NCBI RefSeq assembly: GCF_009617585.1
Contig: NZ_WIXI01000050.1
Coordinates: 248,001 to 312,000 of the forward strand
DNA from: Endobacterium cereale
Lineage (GTDB): Bacteria > Pseudomonadota > Alphaproteobacteria > Rhizobiales > Rhizobiaceae
Reading direction: 5' to 3'
DNA length: 64,000 nt
Part shown: piece by piece, positions 42,930 through 52,100 of the stretch
Numbering within the stretch: the first letter of the stretch is position 1
Layout: every line of letters starts with the position of its first letter
The notes under the pieces: generated by a model
Database searches by the model: none
Seen by the model: the letters and a program-made list of their open reading frames with translations, nothing else
Told to the model about the DNA's origin: nothing
Position numbers and translations under genes: made by a program

Positions 42930-44537
42930 ATGCAAAGTCTAGAGGGAAACTACGACTATATCGTCATCGGTGCCGGTAGTGCCGGCTGCGTTCTGGCCAA
43001 CCGCCTGTCTGCCGATCCGCGCAACCGCGTGCTCCTGCTGGAGGCTGGCGGTACGGACAACTACCATTGGGTCCATATCCCGGTCGGTTATCTTTATTGC
43101 ATCAACAATCCGCGCACCGATTGGTGTTTTTCCACCGAAAAGGAGGAGGGGCTAAACGGCCGCTCGCTATCCTATCCGCGTGGAAAACTGCTCGGCGGCT
43201 GCTCCTCGATCAACGGCATGATCTATATGCGCGGGCAGGCGCGCGATTACGATCTCTGGCGGCAGGCTGGTTGTGATGGCTGGGGTTGGGACGATGTTCT
43301 ACCGCTCTTTCGCAAGAGCCAGGATTTCTACAAGGGCGCCGATGACATGCACGGCGCTGGCGGAGAATGGCGTGTTGAAAAGGCGCGTGTCCGCTGGGCG
43401 GTTCTCGACAGTTTTCAGAAGGCGGCCGAACAGGCCGGTATTCCCATCATCGAGGACTTCAACCGCGGCGACAACGAAGGATCGAGCTATTTCGACGTCA
43501 ACCAGCGATCGGGTATCCGCTGGAACACATCGAAAGCGTTTTTGAAGCCCTCGATGAATCGAGCGAACCTGCGTGTTCTCACCAAAGCGCATGTGCGCCG
43601 GCTCGTCCTCGAAGAAGGCGAGGTCAAGGGTGTCGAGTTTCACCATGACGGCGTGCTGAAGACGGCATTTGCACGGCGTGAAACGGTTCTGTCGGCCGGC
43701 GCGATCGGCACGCCGCATGTTCTGGAATTGTCGGGCATAGGTCGCGGCGAGGTCTTGTCAGAGGCCGGTATCGATGTGGTGAAAGAGGTGAGGGCAGTCG
43801 GTGAAAACCTGCAGGATCATTTGCAGCTTCGGCTTGTCTACAAGGTCACCGGCGTGCCGACTTTGAACGAGAAGGCGTCGAGATGGCTCGGCAAGGCAGC
43901 GATCGGGTTGGAATATGCGCTGAAACGCTCCGGGCCAATGTCGATGGCGCCGAGCCAGCTTGGCATTTTTACGCGTTCCGGCCCTGACAAGGAAACAGCC
44001 GATCTTGAATATCACGTCCAGCCGGTTTCCCTCGACAGGTTTGGCGAGCCGGTACACGCATTTCCGGCGATAACGGCCAGCGTGTGCAATCTGCGACCGG
44101 AAAGCCGCGGTTCTGTGCATCTGAAAAGCTCGGATTTCGCTGCCGCACCGGCAATCCGCCCGAATTATCTTTCGACTGCCGCCGATCGTGATGTTGCGGT
44201 GCGAGCGGTGCGCCTGACGCGCGAAATCGTGAAACAGCCGGCATTTGCCCGCTATCATCCCCATGAATACAAGCCGGGGGCGGCGCTGGAAACGGACGCC
44301 GACCTCGAGAAAGCCGTCGGCGACATCGGCACGACCATCTTTCACCCAGTCGGCACGGCGCGCATGGGGAGCGACCCGGAGAGCGTTGTTGATCCGCGGC
44401 TGAAGATGCGCGCGCTTGGGCGGTTGCGCATCGCCGATGCATCGATCATGCCGTCAATCACCTCCGGCAACACCAATTCACCGACGATCATGATTGCCGA
44501 AAAAGCAGCCGAGATGATTCTCGCGGGCAATCGTTGA
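42930..44537 (+). CDS. GMC-family FAD oxidoreductase (choline/alcohol dehydrogenase-like)
   Basis: 535-residue flavoenzyme that oxidises an alcohol. FAD-binding YIVIGAGSAGCVLANRLS at the N terminus, GMC signature 1 (PRGKLLGGCSSINGMIYMRG), signature 2 (SAGAIGTPHVLELSGIG) and C-terminal active site HPVGTARMGS plus SGNTNSPTIMIAEKAA. It follows the LivM-like gene by 12 bases and precedes a beta-hydroxyacid dehydrogenase, so the importer and both oxidases probably form one catabolic route. BetA-type choline oxidation is possible but no betaine-aldehyde dehydrogenase is present. Confidence 0.9.
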   Translation: MQSLEGNYDYIVIGAGSAGCVLANRLSADPRNRVLLLEAGGTDNYHWVHIPVGYLYCINNPRTDWCFSTEKEEGLNGRSLSYPRGKLLGGCSSINGMIYMRGQARDYDLWRQAGCDGWGWDDVLPLFRKSQDFYKGADDMHGAGGEWRVEKARVRWAVLDSFQKAAEQAGIPIIEDFNRGDNEGSSYFDVNQRSGIRWNTSKAFLKPSMNRANLRVLTKAHVRRLVLEEGEVKGVEFHHDGVLKTAFARRETVLSAGAIGTPHVLELSGIGRGEVLSEAGIDVVKEVRAVGENLQDHLQLRLVYKVTGVPTLNEKASRWLGKAAIGLEYALKRSGPMSMAPSQLGIFTRSGPDKETADLEYHVQPVSLDRFGEPVHAFPAITASVCNLRPESRGSVHLKSSDFAAAPAIRPNYLSTAADRDVAVRAVRLTREIVKQPAFARYHPHEYKPGAALETDADLEKAVGDIGTTIFHPVGTARMGSDPESVVDPRLKMRALGRLRIADASIMPSITSGNTNSPTIMIAEKAAEMILAGNR

Positions 44538-44573
44538 AGGCAATGGTAGCGGCCGACGACAAGGGAGACGATT

Positions 44574-45449
44574 ATGAAGCGTATTGCATTCATCGGTCTT
44601 GGAAACATGGGTGGTCCTATGGCCGCCAATCTGGTGAAGGCCGGCCATGCGGTTGTCGGCTTCGATCTTTCCGCAGCGTCCTTGAAGGCAACTGCCGACG
44701 CAGGCGTCGACCCGGCGGCATCGCTTGCCGAAGCGGTAAGTGATGCTGAATACGTCATCACCATGCTGCCCAAGGGCCAGCATGTAGTTTCGGTCTGGAC
44801 TGAGCTCACGGCGCTCGTGGCGGAAGGCACGCTTTTGATTGATTGCTCGACGGTGGATGTGGATAGCGCTCGCCAGGCTCACGGTCTTGCCCGCGCCATG
44901 AATTGCCCTTCAATCGACGCTCCGGTCTCGGGCGGAACGACGGGGGCCACTGCCGGTACGCTCACCTTCATGGTCGGCGGCTCGGACGAAGCCTTTGCCT
45001 CGGGACTGCCTATCCTCGAAGCCATGGGCAGGAAGGTCGTCCATTGTGGCGGCGATGGCGCGGGACAGGCGGCCAAGATCTGCAACAACATGATCCTCGG
45101 CATATCGATGATCGGTGTCAGTGAAGCCTTCGTGCTGGCGGAAAAGCTTGGCCTTTCGCATCAGTCCCTGTTCGACGTGGCCTCGACGTCATCCGGCCAA
45201 TGCTGGTCACTGACCACCTATTGCCCGGTGCCGGGACCCGTGCCCTCATCGCCCGCCAATGCCGATTATCGTCCCGGTTTTGCCGCTGCCCTGATGTTGA
45301 AAGATCTTGCCTTGGCACAGGACGCGGCATCGCTGGCCGGAGCACAGACACCACTGGGAGCCCACGCTGCCAACCTTTATGCCGCATTCGAAGCTGCAGG
45401 TCATGGCGGCGAGGATTTTTCAGCCATCATACGGATGCTGAGAACCTAA
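44574..45449 (+). CDS. 3-hydroxyisobutyrate dehydrogenase-like beta-hydroxyacid dehydrogenase
   Basis: 291-residue NAD-dependent enzyme. AFIGLGNMGGPMAANLVKAG (Rossmann), substrate loop DAPVSGGTTGATAGTLTFMV, catalytic lysine in GQAAKICNNMI and a C-terminal domain beginning SEAFVLAEKLGLSHQ. The match is good to MmsB (3-hydroxyisobutyrate), but tartronate-semialdehyde and related reductases share these motifs. GGGAG precedes ATG 44574. It is last in the LIV-type operon. Confidence 0.88.
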   Translation: MKRIAFIGLGNMGGPMAANLVKAGHAVVGFDLSAASLKATADAGVDPAASLAEAVSDAEYVITMLPKGQHVVSVWTELTALVAEGTLLIDCSTVDVDSARQAHGLARAMNCPSIDAPVSGGTTGATAGTLTFMVGGSDEAFASGLPILEAMGRKVVHCGGDGAGQAAKICNNMILGISMIGVSEAFVLAEKLGLSHQSLFDVASTSSGQCWSLTTYCPVPGPVPSSPANADYRPGFAAALMLKDLALAQDAASLAGAQTPLGAHAANLYAAFEAAGHGGEDFSAIIRMLRT

Positions 45450-45482
45450 CGCAGCAGGGATTTGCGGTGTCCCACCGCTGCG
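45450..45482 (+). terminator. terminator-like hairpin after the LIV-type operon
   Basis: CGCAGC pairs with GCTGCG and, inside, GGGA pairs with TCCC; AATTT follows. It begins at the last gene's stop. Confidence 0.45.
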
Positions 45483-45665
45483 AATTTCGGTCGAGTCAAA
45501 GAAGACCGTGACGAGACGATATGGTGTCCACGGTCTGTGAATCGGCACGTCTTGCGCTCTAAAAACCCCTAAAATGTCACGGGTTTGTCATCGGTAACCG
45601 GAATAGTCGGCCATCCTCGCGCTTGATTTGCGCTCACCCACCCTAAAGGATGGAGGCTCCTTCCC

Positions 45666-48600
45666 ATGCGTATCGATGCAAACGCCCGCACACAGGACAA
45701 CAATCCGGTCGGTTCTGAGGTCGGCAACCTGTTTGAGACCGTTCTTCGGGTCGCCCAGAAGCGGGAAGATCAGGACAAGCCCGGTTACCGTATGGCCAGC
45801 GATAATGAGGTTTGGCCACCGGTGCGCGACACCGAGATCGTCGATGTGCCGGAGGAGGCCAGGACCAAGGACGGTGCTAACGGCGAAAACGTGATTGCGT
45901 TCAAGGCGGATAGCGAAACAGTCGTCGTTAAGCGTGACGTCAACCCGCGTCTGTTTGACTATATCGAGGGCATCAAGGGCATGGCCGGTGCCGAAATGAA
46001 CACGATGCAACAGCGTGATGAGCGTATCCTGCGCAATGACGAGACGGTGCCGTTGCGGGACCTCAAGGATATCACCGCATGGATGGTGGATGGCAGGGTT
46101 CTGACCTACACGGCCAAGGACAAGGATGGCAAAGGTATTGCCATCAGCAAGGAGTTGACGCCTGATTTCTTCGACAAGGTCGACGCGCTACAGAAGGGCA
46201 ATGACAAAGGTTTTGTACTGAAGACGGATGGTGCACTGATCGCTCCAGAAGATCTGGCCAAGGCTGAAATCTTGCCGCCGGACGAAAGGAACGGCTTTGT
46301 CGGCCTCACCGTGAATGGCGAAAAGCTCCATGTCTCGGAAGAGGTGACGCCCGAAGTCTACGATCAGGTGACCACCTACCAGAAAAGCCAGGCCGATATC
46401 AAAGCGTCGGAAGAGGATGGTTACAAGCTGGCGGGACCGACCGATTACCCGGACGACAAGGATATCGTGCGCTGGGGCATGGCCGACGAGTTCGACAACG
46501 GTATCATCCGCTTCGAGACGAAGAATGGCGACAAGTTCGTTGTTTCCGAACTCACCAACAAGCCGCTTTATGATCGCATCGTCGAAAAGGCGGAGGGTAC
46601 GCAGTCCGGTGATATCGATTCCATCCGCAAGGATTTCGGCATCCCGTCCCCATCCAAACTCAGCGTTTTCGAGCAGAAGACCGATGTCGATGTGGATGAG
46701 AAAGATGCCAGCAAGGGTAAGCTGACAGTTTCCGAACTGGCCACCAAAAGCCTGATCGAGGATTATCGCAAGGGCGTCGAGGACGGCTCGATCGCCAAGG
46801 ATGACCCTCGCGCAAAACTGGTGCGCGCGCTTGAGGCGAAGAGCGCTTTCGAAAATGGTCGCGGCATTACCGGTTATGAGGAAACGCAAGGCCTGTTCGG
46901 CGGCACCTGGCGTGAAAGCAACGATAAGCAGACGCAGCTGACCGGCGACGACATGCAGGACATCATTGATGGCCATGCTCTCGATACGTGCCTGGAGGAA
47001 TTGTTCTCCGATCCGACTATTTCCAAAGACTATAGCGCTAAGATGGAAGACGCGATCGGCAAGATCGATCGCGAAGGTCTCGAGAAAAAGCTGGAAGACC
47101 TCGTGTTCGGCAAGGACTCCAAGTACATGGAGTATATCGCCGAATTGAAGGAACAGGGGCTGACCCACGCCGCCCAGGCCGATATCGCCCAGGTTGTGCA
47201 GAGCCTTTCGGCACTTGACCCCGAAAAGGGAAAGCAGGCTGCCGCGCAGTTGCAAACTGACGCGCTGACGATGGATCTCAACAATCTTGTCGCCAATCCG
47301 GATACGATTTCCGAGGTCAACAAGACACAGGCGACCAAGGACCTGTTCGGCCTACTGAAGGCGATTTTCAAGCAGGAAAGCTTCGATGTCCCGCGGCGGA
47401 CGATCGAGACCATCGAAAAGTTTGTCGAAGGCTTCATCAACGGCAATGTCGATGAGAAGGCGGTTATGAAGGCCGTCAATGGAGCCGCGCAGGAAGCCGC
47501 CGCCAATGGTGGCCATATCCCGAAGGAATCGCTCGACAAATACAAGGCCTTCATCCCGCTGAAGGATCAGGAAGGTTTTGTCGGCTTCATGGGCAAGATC
47601 AACAGCATGGGCCTGCTGGGTTCACTCGGCGGGGGCGTGTCGCTGATCTCTGGCATCTACCAGCTGGCGGGTCGCGGCGGCGCGCTCGCCGATACGCCAA
47701 TCGAACGTCTGGCTGTGGCCAAGGATTTCATCAGCTTCGTGGGCGCGACATCGCATTTCGCGACGCTCGGCGACTCGATCACCAAGGCTCTGGGCGGAGA
47801 AGGCAAGATGGCCGATGTGCTCGGCCTCAAACAGTCCGTACCGGAAATCTGGGGCGACAAGGGGCTGAACGGTCAGGCATTGCAGGATAGCGTACCAAAG
47901 AACAGCTATGTTCTCCCGGAAATCGAGCTGCTGGATTTTGACAGGTTCACCACCGATGCGACCCGCGAGATCAATCAGGCGGCCGATCGCATCGCCACGG
48001 GCAAGGGCGTCAACGGCAGCAAGTTCATCGAGAATTTCGATCCCGATGTGGTCGATGGCGTGCAGACCACGATCGAGACCCAGGCCAAGGCAGCGGGCTT
48101 GAGCAATCTCGACAATCTCAAGAATATCGGCAGGACCGTGACCCGTGTTCTTGGGCCGGTCGCGGACACCTTTGGCGGCATTGCCGATATCGTTCTTGGC
48201 GCCTTCACCATCAAGGATGCGGTTGCGAGCGGCAGCGATCTCGGCAAGGCCGCCGGCAGCCTGCAGGTCATCGGCGGCGCAGCGGGCCTTGCCGCAGGCG
48301 GGATCGGTATAGCTGGCGCCTTCGGCATCGGTGGCGCCGTATTGGGGGCCGCCGCTGCACCGCTGTTCCTCGTCGGGGTGGCGCTTTTGGGTATCGGCGG
48401 CATTGTCGGCTATTTCCTCGACCACGAAAAGAAGCAGAAGGCGACCGATGCCGAAGGTCAGTGGTACAAGGATCTCGCCGACGATGGTCTTCTCCGGGGC
48501 GATTGGGGCGACAAGGTCGAATACGCCCGCTATTCCTCCTATCGCTACGGCGAACGCGACGCCCCGGAGGGCGAGAGCATCTACGATTTCCAGAAGGACG

Positions 48601-48971
48601 AATGGGAGCACTTCAAGGAAACGCCGCAGGATGACGGGTCCTCCAGCAACCGTCTGGATGAAGAGCTCCATGTCGACAAGGAAATGGCCGGTTACCAGCG
48701 CGCGTTTTACGACGAGAACCGTGACGTCATCGAAACGATCCGCTCCAAATGGGACGACTGGAATGGTTCCGACAGCATCGTCAGTGACAAGGATCTGCGC
48801 AAATACGCGGCTGATGAAGGCCGCAGCAAGGAAGATCGCGACGCGGCGCAATTCCTGCTCGACAACAAGGGGTTCTTCGATCTCCTCGACATCAGCGCCC
48901 ATGACAACGGCAAGGACGGCAAGATCAGCAATAACGATCTGAAAGCCTGGCTTGATAAAGTCGGGGCCTGA
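45666..48971 (+). CDS. 1101-aa repeat protein with hydrophobic C-terminal module and EF-hand-like loop; candidate type III translocator/effector (HrpK-like)
   Basis: GGATGGAGG precedes ATG 45666. No signal peptide. Residues about 45-370 hold four to five degenerate units ending in a pattern like SKELTPDFFDKV, SEEVTPEVYDQV and SELTNKPLYDRI. A helical middle follows, then a Gly/Ala-rich hydrophobic region (about 835-925, including GGAAGLAAGGIGIAGAFGIG and PLFLVGVALLGIGGIVGYFL). The tail has an EF-hand-like loop DNGKDGKISNND. A large acidic protein with a late membrane-active segment and an EF-hand-like C terminus fits HrpK, a putative type III translocator. The upstream 216 bases contain inverted repeats GACCGTG/CACGGTC and AAACCC/GGGTTT of unknown use. 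Function is inferred from architecture and the type III genes 9 kb away. Confidence 0.75.
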   Translation: MRIDANARTQDNNPVGSEVGNLFETVLRVAQKREDQDKPGYRMASDNEVWPPVRDTEIVDVPEEARTKDGANGENVIAFKADSETVVVKRDVNPRLFDYIEGIKGMAGAEMNTMQQRDERILRNDETVPLRDLKDITAWMVDGRVLTYTAKDKDGKGIAISKELTPDFFDKVDALQKGNDKGFVLKTDGALIAPEDLAKAEILPPDERNGFVGLTVNGEKLHVSEEVTPEVYDQVTTYQKSQADIKASEEDGYKLAGPTDYPDDKDIVRWGMADEFDNGIIRFETKNGDKFVVSELTNKPLYDRIVEKAEGTQSGDIDSIRKDFGIPSPSKLSVFEQKTDVDVDEKDASKGKLTVSELATKSLIEDYRKGVEDGSIAKDDPRAKLVRALEAKSAFENGRGITGYEETQGLFGGTWRESNDKQTQLTGDDMQDIIDGHALDTCLEELFSDPTISKDYSAKMEDAIGKIDREGLEKKLEDLVFGKDSKYMEYIAELKEQGLTHAAQADIAQVVQSLSALDPEKGKQAAAQLQTDALTMDLNNLVANPDTISEVNKTQATKDLFGLLKAIFKQESFDVPRRTIETIEKFVEGFINGNVDEKAVMKAVNGAAQEAAANGGHIPKESLDKYKAFIPLKDQEGFVGFMGKINSMGLLGSLGGGVSLISGIYQLAGRGGALADTPIERLAVAKDFISFVGATSHFATLGDSITKALGGEGKMADVLGLKQSVPEIWGDKGLNGQALQDSVPKNSYVLPEIELLDFDRFTTDATREINQAADRIATGKGVNGSKFIENFDPDVVDGVQTTIETQAKAAGLSNLDNLKNIGRTVTRVLGPVADTFGGIADIVLGAFTIKDAVASGSDLGKAAGSLQVIGGAAGLAAGGIGIAGAFGIGGAVLGAAAAPLFLVGVALLGIGGIVGYFLDHEKKQKATDAEGQWYKDLADDGLLRGDWGDKVEYARYSSYRYGERDAPEGESIYDFQKDEWEHFKETPQDDGSSSNRLDEELHVDKEMAGYQRAFYDENRDVIETIRSKWDDWNGSDSIVSDKDLRKYAADEGRSKEDRDAAQFLLDNKGFFDLLDISAHDNGKDGKISNNDLKAWLDKVGA

Positions 48972-49064
48972 TTTCTGGTGAAAATTACCTTTGCAGGCTC
49001 GCTCGCACATTCGCGGGCGCGTCTTTTCCGCCTTTTGAAGTGGCTCGTGATGCGTGCCTAATAA

Positions 49065-49079
49065 GTGACGCGGTGTCAC
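49065..49079. promoter_or_regulatory. palindrome upstream of the 1239-aa protein gene
   Basis: GTGAC-GCGGT-GTCAC is a perfect 5-5-5 palindrome about 90 bases before the start. It is a candidate operator; no known regulator consensus was recognised. Confidence 0.35.
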
Positions 49080-49167
49080 ATGCACTACACACACCACCGT
49101 TTAACCTTAACACAATCCTTCATCGAACCGGACTTTAGACGTTACAGCGACAGGAGAGGCGTGACCT

Positions 49168-52100
49168 ATGGCAAAAGTTAACTCGGCAACCAGCACCAAT
49201 CCAGGCTCGGGAGATCCCGAATCCGTTAAAGCTTGGGAACAGGCCGAAAAAGACGCCAAGGATGTCGGCATTCGTTGGGAAAAGCCTGCCGATGACAAGC
49301 GCAGTGCCGAAGAAATCATGAAATACACGCCGATCGACGACGTGGCCGATACAAAGATCCAGACCGCCGACGGTAAAAAGAAAACCGTCGAGGAAGTGCT
49401 CAAGGAGAAGGTCGGTGATTACGAGACCGACGAGGACGCGGCATATCGAGCCGCTCAGGTCCTAGAGCATATCGAGAAATTTGATGAAAACGGCAATCGT
49501 ATTGCCAGCAACAATATCGATAACGGCGAGATCGACGGCTTTACCAGCAGCGATGACGCCAAGAATGGCACTGAGGCGGGCCGCCTGCAGGATTTCGGCA
49601 AGTTCGGCTTCACCAATCTGAAGGGCAAGCTCAATGATGTGACCTCGAAGCTCGATGATCCGGAGGCCCGCAAGAAAGCCGAGGACCTCGGCATCGAATG
49701 GGAGCGGCCAAAGGGTGATGATCGTTCGGCACAGGACATCATTGACGGTGACCGCCTGCTCAAGGAGCTGGGCAATCAGAGCGGCGTCAAGGACATGCTC
49801 AAGGAACAGGTCGGCGATTTCGAAAAGGATGCCGATGCTGCCTACCGTGCATCGCAGGTTCTCGATCACATCGAGAAACTGGACGGAGGGGGCAAGCGGC
49901 TTGTCGGCGGTGACGTTGGCGACGGCAAGATCAACGGCTTCACCAGGGATAATGAAGCGCGCGCCAATACCGAGGCCGGCCGTCTTCAGGATTTCGGCAA
50001 GAACGGTTTCGCCAGCCTCAATGGCAAGCTGGACGACTACAAGAATGCCGGCAGCGACAAGGATGAGCGTAAAAGGGCGGAAGAAGAGCTGGGCATCAAA
50101 TGGGAACGTCCCGAAGATGACAAGCGTACCGCCAAGGACATCATCGACGGTGATCCCCTCTTCAAGCAACTAGGCGATCACAGTGGTATCCGCGATCTGA
50201 TGAAGGAGCGGGTAGGCGACTTCGACAAGGACGCCGATGCCGCCTACCGCGCCGAACAGATTCTTCGCCATGTGGAACTGTTCGACAGCAACGGCAAGGA
50301 ACTTTCCGGCGGCGATGTCGGCAATGGCGAGATCAACGGTTTCAGCAAGGATCGCGAAGCCTATAACGGCACCGAAGCCGGCCGCCTTCAGGATTTTGCC
50401 AAGGACGGCTTCTCCTCCCTCAAGGGTAATCTCGGCGACATCGCTCCCATCAAGGGCAAGGCGGAAGATACCCAGAGCTACAAGGACTACATCAAGGCCA
50501 ATCCCGATGCCGACGAAGCCTCGAAACAGATCGCCAAATACGGGGCTATTCTCGAGGAAAACTACGACACGATTCGTGAAAAGGCAGGCGGCAGCGATCG
50601 CCTGGATGCCGGTGCGATCAAGCGATACATGGATACGACCAAAGGGTTGAGCGACGAAACCAAGGAAGCCTTGAGCTTCTGGTCGCAGCCCGGCGCCATC
50701 CTGTCTGTCGATACGGCGAAGAACGAGCTCAAATACAAGCCCGATGGCAAGGTCAGCAAGGACGACCTGAGCACCTGGATGGATAAGCAGGCGCCGAAGG
50801 ATGCCGGATCACTCATCTCCTTTCTGTCAGGCGTGATCAGCGGAAATGCGGTCGGTGATGTCGATGTTAGTAAGCTGGACAAGGAAGTCTTCAAGGCAGA
50901 CAGCAAGAGCTCCACGCAGGAGAAGGCCGCCGCGCTGCAGGAATTGCTTCAGGCTCAGCAATTGGTCAGTGCCGGCGCCGGCGCCGGTATGTGGAGCAGC
51001 GACTACGGCAAGGTCGCCATCGGAACAAACCCTGATCCCAAGGAAGTTCTCAAGGATATCAATGAGAAGATCAGTATTCTGGAAAGCGATCCAGCCGTTG
51101 TCGAATATATGAAGACCAATACCGCCAGCAGGACGGCGGAATTGTTCGAAAACAACAAGGGTCTGAAGGACGTCGTCCAGAAAACCTATGATGATGAAGT
51201 GAAATCCGGAAAACTTCTGGACGACTTGTGGAAGACCAATACCAAGGACGGAAAGACCGATCAATTCACGGCACTCGCCGATTTCTACTCCTCGGCGAGC
51301 ATCTACCAGGATGTTCTCGGCATCAAGGATGGCTCTGCCGAAATTCGCGAGACAGTCGGCAAGTCCGATCATGCCCAGGCGTTCAAGGACTATTACAAGG
51401 ATTCTCTTGCCTCGGGTAAGCGGCTTGAAGAGTTGATGAAGGATAACCCTTTCGAGGAAGCGCTCAGCACGTTCAGCTCGGAAGTCGCTGTCTACGGCGC
51501 TGCGCTCGATTCGGAATTCACCAAGACTTTCGAAAAGGATATCGAAGGCAATTTCAATCGGATCGCGAATGAAAACACATTCAAAGACGGTAGCTTCGAC
51601 GATCTGAAAAAGGTTTTCGGGAAAAACGGATCAGACGATCTGGACAACGAGAAGCTGGAAAAAATCGTCACCGACTTCGTCAACCAGAATCCCGAATTGG
51701 TGGTCAATGGACAGGAAAAAAAGCAGGCCATTGATGCAATCCTGACCGGGATCCGCGGCAGCTGGGACGTCATGCGCCAAGGGACCAAGGCGCTGGCGGA
51801 TATGCCCGAAGCATGGATGAACGCGGCGACCAAAAAGGGACTGATCAACCCCGATCTGAAGGTTCTTTCAGATAAAGGTGTCATGCACGGCGTCAGCGGT
51901 ATCTTCCTCGCAGGTGTCACCATCGCCAGGGGTGCACAGAACAGCGGCCAGCTCACCGACAAGAACATCGTCGATATCGTCACAGGATCCGTTCAGACCG
52001 TCACGGTTCTGACGGAGGGCGGCATCAAGGGCTACAAGGATCATGTCACGAATAGCGTCGTCAGTGATTCCAAGCTTGCAAATCCTGCGACCGAGGCCGG

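Noticed and set aside
45450..49167. tts box or hrp box (TtsI/HrpL-type promoters) before the large-protein genes
   Set aside because: I looked for the rhizobial tts consensus and GGAAC-N16-CCAC and found no convincing match, only short palindromes.
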